DNA of 64,000 nt from assembly GCF_000382185.1 (NCBI RefSeq), contig NZ_KB907784.1:2381633-2445632 (forward strand), given 5' to 3'. The notes beneath the pieces were generated by a model that worked only from the letters and a program-made list of their open reading frames with translations, did no database searches and had not been told where the DNA came from. This document shows, in pieces, positions 53,581 through 62,664 of the stretch. Numbering within the stretch: the stretch's first letter is position 1; each line of letters begins with the position of its first letter. This stretch comes from Bordetella sp. FB-8 (lineage in GTDB: Bacteria; Pseudomonadota; Gammaproteobacteria; Burkholderiales; Burkholderiaceae_B). Position numbers and translations under genes: made by a program.

Positions 53581-55161
53581 TTACTTGTGCTCATCCACAC
53601 GCCTGGGTTCTGTGTGCTGCGCAGGCGCCGGATGCGCAGCGGGGGCCGGGCGCGGCGCCGCTTGGGGATGCCGCTGTGGATGGAACTGAGGCCGTGGCTG
53701 CTGTGGATGAAACTGCGGCTGAGGCCTCTGCGGATGCGCCTCGGCGGGGCGCGGCGCATTGACGTGAGGCGGCTGGAAGCTCTGATGCGGCGTGGCTTCG
53801 CGCCGGGGCATTTGCGGATGCGCCGCCGGCGCCCGCTCCGGTCCGTTGTGCTGAAACTGCGGCGCTGGGTTGCGCGAGGGCGGATTCCCCGAGCGATGCA
53901 TTTCCATTGAACGATTGGGGGGGGACTGCGGAGCCGGCCTTGGGCCAGGATGCGAGTCGTTGGCATTGAATTGCGGCATGGTCATGGTGCGTCCGGGGCG
54001 CGCATCTGGAAACGCGCCAGGGTGCATGGCCGGCGCGGTTGCGGGATGCATCGCGGGGGCTGCGCCGGAACGTTGATGCATGCGCATCTGCTGTGCGTGC
54101 AACTGCCGCTCATTCATCTGCTGCATGCGTATCTGCTGCGGCGAAGGGCGCCTGTTGCCGTAGTTGTTGACCACGCGGTAGTGGTTGTATCGGTTGATGA
54201 TGGTGGTCGACGTTCGGGAGATGTACGTCGTGTGGTTGTAGACCACCGACGGGCGCCAGCCGCCGCCGGGACCGCTGGGACCGTAGCTGGGCGGCGGCGC
54301 CCAATGCATGCCCCAGTTGTGCCAGCCCCAGCCCACGTGACTGAACATGGCGGCGCCGACCACGATGCCCACGCCGAAGGAGATCAGGCCTACGGTGACG
54401 CCGACTCCCGGTGCAAAGACCGGCGGCTCGTAGGCATAGCCCGGATAGTAGGCAACCGGCGCGCCATAGACTACGGCCGGATTGTAGGCGGGTACGTAGA
54501 CCACCTCAGGCTGCGCGGGCTCGATCACGATGGTCTGCGGCGGGGGCGCGACGACGGGCGGGCCGTCGTAGATGAGCGGTGCGTCCGGCGCGGGCACGTA
54601 TTGCGGCGTCACCACAGGGGGCGAAGTCATGACCACTATCTGGCGGTTCGAACTTAGATGGCCGGCGGCCTTGGCGCGCTGGCGCATAACCTGCACGGCG
54701 TTCAGCACGTCGCTCGGATCGTTGTAGTAGGCCTGTCCGAGCGCGGTCGTCCAGGCCATGTTCGAAGACATTTGCGACAGCACGGCCGGGAATTCGGTCA
54801 AGGCTTTGACCGAGGGATCCCAGGGCTGCTGATCGGCGGCGCTGACGAGCGCCGCTCCTGTGAGATCGGGATTCTGCGTCACCAGATCGTTGGCGGCTGA
54901 TATCTGATCGGGATACGTGGCGCCCGCCAGCACCAGTGCGACCAGCTTGTCGGGGAATAGGGCGATGGGCGCAGTCATTTGATAGAGCTGGCCCGCGGAG
55001 GGCGGCGTGTAGGCCGCGGACGAGGCCGGCGCCGAAGCGGGCGGATAGGCAGGCGCCTGCTGCGCGAGCGCTTGTGTTCCGAACGTGGTCAGGCTCAGCA
55101 TCGATACCATCAGCGATGATGTGATCACGCGCTGTGTGGGGGTGTGTATCCTACTTTTCAT
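53581..55161 (-). CDS. DUF3300 exported protein
   Basis: A 526-aa protein with a signal peptide (MVSMLSLTTFGTQALAQ), then the DUF3300 domain (about 58-310; LYQMTAPIALFPDKLVALVLAGATYPDQISAANDLV). The C-terminal 200 residues are low complexity: rich in Met, His, Gln and Pro, with repeats such as RPQFHPQ. The ATG at 55161 has a GAAGGAA site. It is probably an envelope protein; the function is unknown. The repeated tail could bind metals. Confidence 0.87.
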   Translation of the reverse strand: MKSRIHTPTQRVITSSLMVSMLSLTTFGTQALAQQAPAYPPASAPASSAAYTPPSAGQLYQMTAPIALFPDKLVALVLAGATYPDQISAANDLVTQNPDLTGAALVSAADQQPWDPSVKALTEFPAVLSQMSSNMAWTTALGQAYYNDPSDVLNAVQVMRQRAKAAGHLSSNRQIVVMTSPPVVTPQYVPAPDAPLIYDGPPVVAPPPQTIVIEPAQPEVVYVPAYNPAVVYGAPVAYYPGYAYEPPVFAPGVGVTVGLISFGVGIVVGAAMFSHVGWGWHNWGMHWAPPPSYGPSGPGGGWRPSVVYNHTTYISRTSTTIINRYNHYRVVNNYGNRRPSPQQIRMQQMNERQLHAQQMRMHQRSGAAPAMHPATAPAMHPGAFPDARPGRTMTMPQFNANDSHPGPRPAPQSPPNRSMEMHRSGNPPSRNPAPQFQHNGPERAPAAHPQMPRREATPHQSFQPPHVNAPRPAEAHPQRPQPQFHPQQPRPQFHPQRHPQAAPRPAPAAHPAPAQHTEPRRVDEHK

Positions 55162-55213
55162 TGCCGTTCCTTCTTTTGGTCCATGGATTTGCGCGGAGGA
55201 TGGGAAGCATTTT

Positions 55214-56345
55214 CTAGGCACGCAGCACGGGCAGCGTGATGTAGCACCCGCCCAGAACCGGCCGCGAGTCGATGCCCCTCCAGTTTTCGAGAATCGTTGC
55301 GTAGACCGAGCGAAAGCCCACGCCGACCGGCGGATTGCCGTTCGCGTCCAGCCGGTCGAGCGCTGGCGGCACGCCGTAGAGGCCGCCGCGCACGGCGCCG
55401 ACCGAATTCCGAATAGCTCGCCACCAGCGTCCAGTCCCAGCGGTTCATTTCGACCAAGGCGCTGCGCATCGCGGCCATGCCTTGCGAAAACTGCCTGAGC
55501 AGGTTCTGGTGCCGGTCGGGCTGGTCGTGATGGGTGTCGAAACCGTTGAGCGTGAGCCGGATGGCCGCGACGCCCTTGCCGGACTCGCGCGGGTCCGAGC
55601 GCGTCTGCGAGTCGGCCACGATTTGCATCGCGGTCTTGACGAGGCTGCCGAAATTGCCGGGCGGGAAGGAAGTATGCAGCATGGCTTGTCCATCCGCGGA
55701 CCGCAGTCGATCTGCGGCGCGCTGGATTTCGTGTTCGACTTCCAATATATGGGCGAGTTCCGGGTTGCCGCCCGTCTTAGCGACGGAATGGACCCGTTTT
55801 GAATCACGTAGAAACTGTTGCGGGTTGACCAGGGCGATGGCATGGGCGCCGTTGGCGAGCGGCCCCATTTCCGCGCTGCCGATCACCACCGCGTCTGAGG
55901 CGAAGCTTTGCGGCACCCGGTTCTTCTGGAACGAGCGCGTGAGCCAGCGGGTATCCAGGTACTGGTTCGACGCCGAGGCAGTATTCCAGATCTCGATGGA
56001 GCGGAAATGCGAGAGATTGGGCATGGGGTAGCTCACAGCCTGCACAATGGGCAACTCGCGCTGCTGCCATAGCGGCATAAGCGCCTGCATAGCAGGGTGC
56101 AGGCCGGTCTGCCTGTCGAGCGCAATAACCTGGTCGCGCATGATGCCGATGGTGGGCCGCAGCTGCGCGTAGCGCGGCGAGGCATAGGGGATGACGGTGT
56201 TCAGGCCGTCGTTGCCGCCCTTGGGTTCGACCAGGATCAGCAGCCGGGCATAATCAGGCGGGCGCGCAGCGCCCCATGCAAGCCCGGGGTGGATGGCGGC
56301 GGCGAGCGAAGCGGTGCCGGCCCGAAGGAAATGGCGGCGATTCAT
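55214..56345 (-). pseudogene. DUF1501 protein, frameshifted with an internal deletion
   Basis: The gene starts MNRRHFLRAGTASLAAA, a Tat signal, and continues as a normal DUF1501 protein (LLILVEPKGGNDGLNTVIPY) as far as VASYSEFGRR (about 55410). The expected next block, about 20-25 residues around the conserved DHG, is missing, and the C-terminus continues in another frame as GAVRGGLYGVPPALDRLDANGN..VYATILENW to the TAG at 55214. So a small deletion has shifted the frame. The DUF1800 partner gene usually upstream is also absent. Read without the shift, translation ends instead at 55158. Confidence 0.85.
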
Positions 56346-56530
56346 TAGAGTCTGTCGTGGCAGACATCCAGCCCGACGGGTGAGCCCCCAAACGCACGCC
56401 TGGCCGCGTTGCGAATGCTCGCCGCAGCACACCCACTACGTCTGCGCTTCGCGCCTTGCCAGGCGCGCGGTTGGAGGCTCATGCGTGGCTCCTTTTAGTG
56501 TTAACAGGCCTTAGTCAGATGCCGATCGGG

Positions 56531-56827
56531 TCACGGCGCCCAGTGGCCCTCGACCCATACCCAGCCGCCGGCGCGTCCGGCCCAATGACCGGGCACCCAG
56601 TGATAGCCGACGCGCACGGCCCGCCAGTGGCCGGGTATCCAGACGTAGCGCCCCTTGCGCCAGACCCAGTGGCCGCCGTCCCAGGCATAGCCCGGATGCG
56701 GCGCAGGCACGACTTCGATCTGCGGCGGTGGCGGGGCCACGCGTATGACGGCCGGCCGCGCGGGTTCGACCACGCAAGCAGACAGGCTCAGGCAGAGCAG
56801 CGTGGCGGCCAGCGAGGTCGCGGCCAT
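56531..56827 (-). CDS. YXWGXW repeat lipoprotein
   Basis: A 98-aa putative lipoprotein (LCLSLSAC lipobox near residue 19). The mature part has Trp-rich repeats of the YxWxxGHW type (YAWDGGHWVW, YVWIPGHWRA, YHWVPGHWAG). The ATG at 56827 gives the compact signal; an earlier ATG at 56893 is possible. These proteins are common in Burkholderiales; their function is unknown. Confidence 0.8.
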   Translation of the reverse strand: MAATSLAATLLCLSLSACVVEPARPAVIRVAPPPPQIEVVPAPHPGYAWDGGHWVWRKGRYVWIPGHWRAVRVGYHWVPGHWAGRAGGWVWVEGHWAP

Positions 56828-57043
56828 GCGCCCGGCGTTGCGGTTCGGGTGTAAAGGTCGAGCACAAGCGCGCGGCGAAAGTTGTCGTGCCATATTTCCT
56901 TAGCCTTTGAATCGAAGACGGGTAGGCAGCCTAGGAGGGCCAGTCCATGCCGTTTGCTTGGATTGCCTACGTTTAACCGGTATTGCATGCTGCATCCGTC
57001 GCCGATCGGCGATCTTTTTTGTAACGGGAGTGCGTGCTGCCGC

Positions 57044-59455
57044 CTATCCGAACAGGTCCAGTTGCCGGCTCACCACGCCGTCGAAATCCTCACCCAGAAA
57101 AGGCAATATGGCATCGGCGATGGGCCGCAACTGCTTATCCACATAGTGCGCGTAGTCGATGGGAAAGCGCCGTACTTCCAGAGGTTGCGGGCCGGCCTCG
57201 GTGATCACGTAGCTGATCCAGCCGCCGTTCTGGTATTGCCTTGGCCTTCCCTGGCTCCGGTTGAAATCGTCTGCCATGCGTGCGGCGCGCACATGCGGGG
57301 GGACATTGTGTTGGTATTCGCTCAGCCGTCGACGCAGGCGTTTGCGATAGACCAGCAGATCGTCCATCTGGCCCAGCAGCGTGCGCCGCACGACATCTTG
57401 CACATAGTCCCGGTGGGGCTGACGGTCGAAGACGCGCCGATAGAGCTCCTGCTGGAACTGCTGCGCGAGCGCAGACCAGTCGGAGCGCACCGTTTCCATG
57501 CCCTTGAAGACCAGTTCGGTGCTGCCGTCGTCGCGCACTACCTGGCCGGCGTAGCGCTTTTTGCTGCCCAGTTCGGCGCCGCGCACGGTGGGCATGAGAA
57601 AGCGCCGGTAATGGGTGTCCAATTCCAATTCCAGCGCGCTTTCCAGGCCGTATGTTTGGTGTAAATGCTCGCGCCACCAGCGGTTGACATGATCGACCAG
57701 TCCCTGGCCTATGGCGGCCGCGCTCGCCTGATCATGGGCGCGCCCGAGCCAGACAAAGGTGGAGTCGGTGTCGCCGTAGATCACCTCAAAGCCGCGCTGC
57801 TCGATCAGGGCGCGGGTGCGGCGCATGATGTCGTGGCCGCGCAGGGTGATGGACGAGGCCAGGCGCGGGTCAAAGAAGCGGCAACCGCTGGAGCCGAGCA
57901 CGCCGTAGAAGGAGTTCATGATGATCTTGAGCGCTTGCGAGAGCGGCGCATTGTTTTCGCGCTTGGCTGCTTCGCGGCCCTGCCATACCTGGGCGACGAT
58001 GCCGGGCAGGCAATGCTTGTCACGCGAGAAGCGCGCGCCGCGATAACCGTCCACGGCGTCTGCCGGGCCGCCGGCGCGCAGGCCCTCGATCAGCCCCGCC
58101 GGATCGATGAGAAAAGTGCGGATAATGGCGGGATAGAGGCTTTTGTAGTCGAGCACCAGCACCGATTCGTACAGGCCGGGCCGCGAGTCCATGACAAACC
58201 CCCCGGGACTGGATTCGGGCCGGCGCTCGCCCAGGTTAGGCGCGACAAAGCCCAGCCTGTGCATGCGCGGCAGGTACAGGTGCGTGAAGGCCGCCACCGA
58301 ACCGCCGTTGCGATCGGCGGGCAGGCCGGTCACGCTCGCGCGTTCCAGCAGGAAATCGATCAGCCCGGTCTTCTCGAAGATGCGCGCGACCAGCACGCAG
58401 TCCTGCAGGTTGTAGCGGGCCAGCGCGGGCTTGTCCTGTGCGAACATGCGGTTGATCGCATCCATGCGGTCGTAGGGGTTGTCGATGGCTTTGCCTTCGC
58501 CCAGCAGGTTCCGCGCCACCGCTTCCAGACTGAAAGACGGGAAGCTCCAGGTGGCCGAGCGCAGGGCTTCGATGCCATCGATCACCAAGCGGCCGGGGAC
58601 CGTCGCGAAGTAGTGCTGCTGGCTTTCGCCGTGTTCGCGCCACTGTATTTCCCCGCCGGCGCGGCCCAGTCGCAGCGGCATGCCCAGGCGCTGTGCATGT
58701 TCCTGCAGGATGCGCAGATCGAACTGCACCAGGTTCCAGCCTATGATGGCGTCGGGGTCGTGGCGCGCCATCCAGCCGTTGAGAGCGTCGAGCAGTTCGG
58801 CGTGCGTCGCGCAGTATTCGAGCGCGAAATCGCATTCGCCTGCCTGGGCTGGCCCCGGCCCCAGCATGTAGACCTGTCTCTGGCCGCAGCCTTCGATGGC
58901 GATGCAGTACAGCTCGCCGTTCATGCTGGTCTCGATGTCGAGCGAGGCGAGCCTGAGCGTGGGCCGGTAGCCGGTTCGATCCGGTTTGATGCGAATCGAA
59001 TTCGTAGCGCCATCTCGCGGCTCGGTCGCATCGTCGAAGGCGACCGCGGCGGTGATGAAGCGCTCCATTAGGTAGCGTTCCGGCGGCCGGATGTCGGCCT
59101 CGTAGACATCCACGCCGGCTTGCCGCAACTGCTTTTCCAGCTTGAGTAGATGGCGGTGATGTGTGCAATAGAGGCCCAACACGGGTCGATGATGGAAGTC
59201 ACGCAGTCCCAGCGGACGCAGTTCGGCGCCATGCTCGCCGCGCAGCAGGGATTGGGCCGTTTCGCGCTGTTCGGCGGGGATGAAGGCCACCGAAACCTGG
59301 TCAGGAACGCGCAGCAGGCGCGGTCCGGCGTCGGTGGCCAGCCAGAGTTCGATCTCGGTGCCGGCGGCCGTATCGCGCCAGTGCCGGGTGAGGATGAAGC
59401 CTCGCTGAGTGTTCACGCGGGGTGCCTGGGAAACGCATATATCGATCAGCGCCAT
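57044..59455 (-). CDS. polB: DNA polymerase II
   Basis: An 803-aa family B polymerase. The exonuclease site begins with SLDIETSM; polymerase motif A is LDYKSLYPAIIRTF, motif B is IIMNSFYGVLGSSGCRF and motif C is YGDTDSTFVWL. The length is close to E. coli Pol II (783 aa). It acts in replication restart and lesion bypass, and is SOS-controlled in E. coli; I saw no clear LexA box upstream. The gene seems complete. It is divergent from the epimerase gene. Confidence 0.96.
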   Translation of the reverse strand: MALIDICVSQAPRVNTQRGFILTRHWRDTAAGTEIELWLATDAGPRLLRVPDQVSVAFIPAEQRETAQSLLRGEHGAELRPLGLRDFHHRPVLGLYCTHHRHLLKLEKQLRQAGVDVYEADIRPPERYLMERFITAAVAFDDATEPRDGATNSIRIKPDRTGYRPTLRLASLDIETSMNGELYCIAIEGCGQRQVYMLGPGPAQAGECDFALEYCATHAELLDALNGWMARHDPDAIIGWNLVQFDLRILQEHAQRLGMPLRLGRAGGEIQWREHGESQQHYFATVPGRLVIDGIEALRSATWSFPSFSLEAVARNLLGEGKAIDNPYDRMDAINRMFAQDKPALARYNLQDCVLVARIFEKTGLIDFLLERASVTGLPADRNGGSVAAFTHLYLPRMHRLGFVAPNLGERRPESSPGGFVMDSRPGLYESVLVLDYKSLYPAIIRTFLIDPAGLIEGLRAGGPADAVDGYRGARFSRDKHCLPGIVAQVWQGREAAKRENNAPLSQALKIIMNSFYGVLGSSGCRFFDPRLASSITLRGHDIMRRTRALIEQRGFEVIYGDTDSTFVWLGRAHDQASAAAIGQGLVDHVNRWWREHLHQTYGLESALELELDTHYRRFLMPTVRGAELGSKKRYAGQVVRDDGSTELVFKGMETVRSDWSALAQQFQQELYRRVFDRQPHRDYVQDVVRRTLLGQMDDLLVYRKRLRRRLSEYQHNVPPHVRAARMADDFNRSQGRPRQYQNGGWISYVITEAGPQPLEVRRFPIDYAHYVDKQLRPIADAILPFLGEDFDGVVSRQLDLFG

Positions 59456-59514
59456 TTTACCGGGCAGGGTGGGGGCGGCGTGCTTAAATTCCGGGCTGGT
59501 CGATCTAGGTCTTT

Positions 59515-60426
59515 ATGGTGAACCCTATGCCCGCACTTTCGCAGCAGATCCTCGAAATCACCGAAGAGGGTTCGCGGCTGCGCTTGGCCCCGCACTATGG
59601 CGGGCGTCTGTTGTCCTGGGACGTCGACGGGGAGCCGGTGATTCATTGGCCCGAAAAGGCCGACTGGAGCCGGCTCGGGGGCGTGCGCGGCGGCAATCCC
59701 CTTCTGTTTCCCTTTCTGGGCCGGCACCGCGTCGACGGCCAGATCGGCCGCTGGCGGGATGCGCGGGGCGTGGTGCGCGAGGTGCCCATGCATGGTTTCG
59801 CGCGCGATTTGCCGTTTATCGCGCAGATCGAACCGCACGGCAAGGGCGTGCGCATGACGCTGCAGGACAGCAAAGCCACGCGCGCCGGCTATCCCTTCGG
59901 CTTTCGCTTGGAGGCCGCCTACCGGCTGATCGACGCCCGCACGCTCGAGGTCGAGCTGAGCGTGTTCAACACGGGCGATGCGCCCTTGCCGCATTATGCG
60001 GGCCACCATTTCTATTTCACGCTGCCGCACATCCAGCGCGGCGCGGCCTCCATGGAGCTGCCGCCCACTCAGCGGCGCTACCATCGGGCCGACGGCGCCA
60101 TCGCGGCGGCTGTGCCGGGCCAGGCGCGCTACACGCTGGACGACCCGGTCATTCACGACTGCATGCATTGCCTGCAAGGCTTACCGGACCGACCTGTGCG
60201 CCTGCGCATGCCGGGCCTGGACCGCCGCATCGAGATCGATCTGCGGCGCCCGGGTTCGGTGCCCTGGTATTGCGTTACCACCTGGACCGAGGCGGCAGAG
60301 TCCGATTTCTATTGCGTCGAACCCTGGCTGGGTATGCCGGACGCGATTCACAACGGCCTGGGGCTGCGCTGGGTGCGGCCGGGGCAGGCCGAATCGGCAG
60401 TGCTGCGGATCACGGTGGGTCGCTGA
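59515..60426 (+). CDS. Aldose 1-epimerase-like protein
   Basis: A 303-aa galactose mutarotase-fold protein. The histidines of the family are in VPMHGFARDLPF and HYAGHHFYFTLP, and the late acidic residue in the DFYCVEPWLGMPDAIHNGLG segment, which resembles the YeaD/hexose-6-phosphate epimerase branch. The start may be 59515 or the ATG at 59527. Sugar specificity is not visible. Confidence 0.87.
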   Translation: MVNPMPALSQQILEITEEGSRLRLAPHYGGRLLSWDVDGEPVIHWPEKADWSRLGGVRGGNPLLFPFLGRHRVDGQIGRWRDARGVVREVPMHGFARDLPFIAQIEPHGKGVRMTLQDSKATRAGYPFGFRLEAAYRLIDARTLEVELSVFNTGDAPLPHYAGHHFYFTLPHIQRGAASMELPPTQRRYHRADGAIAAAVPGQARYTLDDPVIHDCMHCLQGLPDRPVRLRMPGLDRRIEIDLRRPGSVPWYCVTTWTEAAESDFYCVEPWLGMPDAIHNGLGLRWVRPGQAESAVLRITVGR

Positions 60427-60534
60427 TGCCGACAGGCGTCTTGGTGCCGCGGTGGGCTTCATCATGTTGTCACGCCGATAGGGTAAATAGCGAAAGGACT
60501 TTTTCTCCTCAATTTTTCATCCGACGGCGACAAC

Positions 60535-61449
60535 GTGAGCGACTCCGACCTACTCTCCTTACACACCCGCCGGCTCTATGCCGAAATGATCGACAGCCTC
60601 GACGAAGAGCTGGAGATGGAACTGGACGACGAGCGCCTGGACGCCATGCTGGAGGGCGACCATGCGGGCGATTCCGACATGGATCGCCGCCAGTACTTTC
60701 GCGAGCTGCTGCGCCTGCAGGGCGAACTGGTCAAGCTGCAGGACTGGGTGGTCGACAAGAAGCTCAAGATCGTCGTGCTCTTCGAGGGGCGCGACGCGGC
60801 AGGCAAGGGCGGCGCCATCAAGCGCATCACCCAGCGCCTGAACCCGCGCGTGTGCCGGGTGGCGGCGCTGCCCGCACCCAATGACCGCGAGCGCACGCAG
60901 TGGTACTTCCAGCGCTATGTATCCCATTTGCCGGCGGGCGGCGAAATCGTGTTGTTCGATCGCAGCTGGTACAACCGCGCCGGGGTGGAGCGCGTCATGG
61001 AATTCTGTACCGACGAGGAATACGAAGAATTCTTCCGCAGCGTGTCCGAGTTCGAGAAGATGTTGGTGCGCTCGGGCATCGTGCTCATCAAGTACTGGTT
61101 CTCGATCAGCGACGAGGAGCAGCATCGGCGCTTCCTGGCCCGCGTGCATGATCCGCTCAAGCAATGGAAGCTATCGCCCATGGATCTGGAGTCGCGCCGC
61201 CTATGGGAGGCCTATACCAAGGCCAAGGAAGAGATGATGGAGCGCTCGCACATTCCCGAAGCGCGCTGGTGGATTGTCGAGGGCGTGGACAAGAAGCGCG
61301 CCCGCCTCAATTGCATACGGCATCTGCTCGATCAGGTGCCCTACGGCGAGGTGGGCCATCCCGATGTCGTGCTGCCCCAGCGCGTGCATCATCCGGACTA
61401 CAGCCGCAATCCGCAGCCGCAGGATATGTACGTGCCGTCCGTTTATTGA
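60535..61449 (+). CDS. ppk2: Polyphosphate kinase 2
   Basis: A 304-aa single-domain PPK2 protein. Walker A is EGRDAAGKGG (84-93), Walker B and lid region are VLFDRSWYNRAGVERVMEF and ISDEEQHRRFLARVHDPLKQWK. One domain of this length fits class I PPK2, which uses polyphosphate to phosphorylate ADP or GDP. An acidic N-terminal extension (about 20-50) is not part of the core. The GTG start at 60535 has a weak ribosome site. A clean terminator follows. Confidence 0.93.
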   Translation: MSDSDLLSLHTRRLYAEMIDSLDEELEMELDDERLDAMLEGDHAGDSDMDRRQYFRELLRLQGELVKLQDWVVDKKLKIVVLFEGRDAAGKGGAIKRITQRLNPRVCRVAALPAPNDRERTQWYFQRYVSHLPAGGEIVLFDRSWYNRAGVERVMEFCTDEEYEEFFRSVSEFEKMLVRSGIVLIKYWFSISDEEQHRRFLARVHDPLKQWKLSPMDLESRRLWEAYTKAKEEMMERSHIPEARWWIVEGVDKKRARLNCIRHLLDQVPYGEVGHPDVVLPQRVHHPDYSRNPQPQDMYVPSVY

Positions 61450-61451
61450 TG

Positions 61452-61482
61452 AATAAAGCCACGCGTGCGTGGCTTTATTTGC
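61452..61482 (+). terminator. Terminator after ppk2
   Basis: AATAAAGCCACGC (61452-61464) pairs with GCGTGGCTTTATT (61467-61479) with a very tight 2-nt loop (4 nt if the closing pair opens). The stem carries A- and T-tracts on either side, so it serves both ppk2 and the convergent reductase gene. Confidence 0.85.
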
Positions 61483-61493
61483 GTTTCAGGCGT

Positions 61494-62543
61494 TCAGGGC
61501 GCCGGGTTCGGATGCCTGACGTGGATGGCTTCGATGCCGGCGAGCACATCCGCGTTCAATTCCACCTCGACGCTATCGATGTTTTCCTTGAGCTGATCCA
61601 GCGTCGTGGCGCCAACCAGGTTGCTGGCGACGAACTTGCGCGCGTTCACCCAGGCCAGGGCCAGGGCCACCGGCGACAGGCCATGCTGCTTGGCCAGCGC
61701 CACGTATTCGGCCGCGGCCGCGTCGGTTTCCGGATTGCTGTAGCGGGTAAAGCGCTCGAACAGCGTCAGGCGCGCCTTGGCCGGGTGCGCACCGTTCAGG
61801 TACTTGCCCGACAGCACGCCCATGGCCAGCGGCGAATAGGCCAGCAGGCTCACGCCTTCGTGATGGGTGAATTCCGACAGACCGATCTCGTAGACGCGGT
61901 TGACCAGGCTGTACGGATTCTGGATGGACGCCGGGCGCGGTAGGTTCTTCATTTCCGCATGCTTGAGGAACTGCGCCATGCCCCAGGGTGTTTCGTTGGA
62001 CAGGCCGAAGTGGCGGATCTTGCCGGCCTTCTGCAGGTCGCTGAGCACCTGCAGCGTTTCTTCGACGGGCACGGTGTAGTCGTCTTCGACCCAGGGGTAG
62101 TTGAGCTTGCCGAAGGTGCTGGTGGTGCGGTCGGGCCAGTGCAACTGGTAGAGGTCGAGGTAGTCGGTCTGCAGGCGCTTGAGGCTGGCGTCCAGCGCTG
62201 CGGTGATGTTCTTGCGGTCCAGAAAAGTCTTGCCGTCACGGATGTGCCCGGGGCGCTTGGCGTCGCGCACGGGTCCGGCCACCTTGCTGGCAAGGTAGAA
62301 ATCGTCGCGTTTGCCGCGCCGGGCGATCCAGGTGCCGATATAGGCTTCGGTGCGGCCCTGGGTTTCGGGCTTGGGCGGTACGGGATACATCTCGGCGGCA
62401 TCGATCAGATTGACGCCGCGCGACAGCGCATAGTCGAGCTGCTGGTGGGCCTGGGCTTCGGTATTTTGCTCGCCCCAGGTCATGGTACCCAGGCCGATCA
62501 GGCTGACTTCCAGGCCGGTGCGGCCAAGCTGGCGGTATTTCAC
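61494..62543 (-). CDS. Aldo/keto reductase, Tas-like
   Basis: A 349-aa NADP(H)-dependent reductase. The start MKYRQLGRTGLEVSLIGLGTMTWGEQNT and the family motif NLIDAAEMYPVP (catalytic Asp and Tyr), the Lys in LASKVAG and the His in YQLHWPDR give the full catalytic tetrad. Residues TWGEQNTEAQAHQQLDYAL are typical for the Tas/YghZ branch. It is divergent from the old yellow enzyme gene, 121 bp apart. Confidence 0.92.
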   Translation of the reverse strand: MKYRQLGRTGLEVSLIGLGTMTWGEQNTEAQAHQQLDYALSRGVNLIDAAEMYPVPPKPETQGRTEAYIGTWIARRGKRDDFYLASKVAGPVRDAKRPGHIRDGKTFLDRKNITAALDASLKRLQTDYLDLYQLHWPDRTTSTFGKLNYPWVEDDYTVPVEETLQVLSDLQKAGKIRHFGLSNETPWGMAQFLKHAEMKNLPRPASIQNPYSLVNRVYEIGLSEFTHHEGVSLLAYSPLAMGVLSGKYLNGAHPAKARLTLFERFTRYSNPETDAAAAEYVALAKQHGLSPVALALAWVNARKFVASNLVGATTLDQLKENIDSVEVELNADVLAGIEAIHVRHPNPAP

Positions 62544-62664
62544 TGCAATACTCCGGGTTGTTGAAAGGGCTTTTGGCCCTTAGGGTTTTGGGCAATGGTA
62601 CTCCCGCTCCAGAGGTATAGTGCAACGCACCAATTTCCCTTCCCTCGACAGGCAGGAGTTTTAA

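Noticed and set aside
56346..56490. 45-codon frame (MSLQPRAWQGAKRRR) with a good ribosome site upstream of the DUF1501 gene
   Set aside because: It matches no family and may be only the decayed start of the missing partner gene, so it is not annotated as a gene.
57665..59071. 468-codon plus-strand open frame
   Set aside because: Antisense to polB, whose catalytic motifs are unambiguous.
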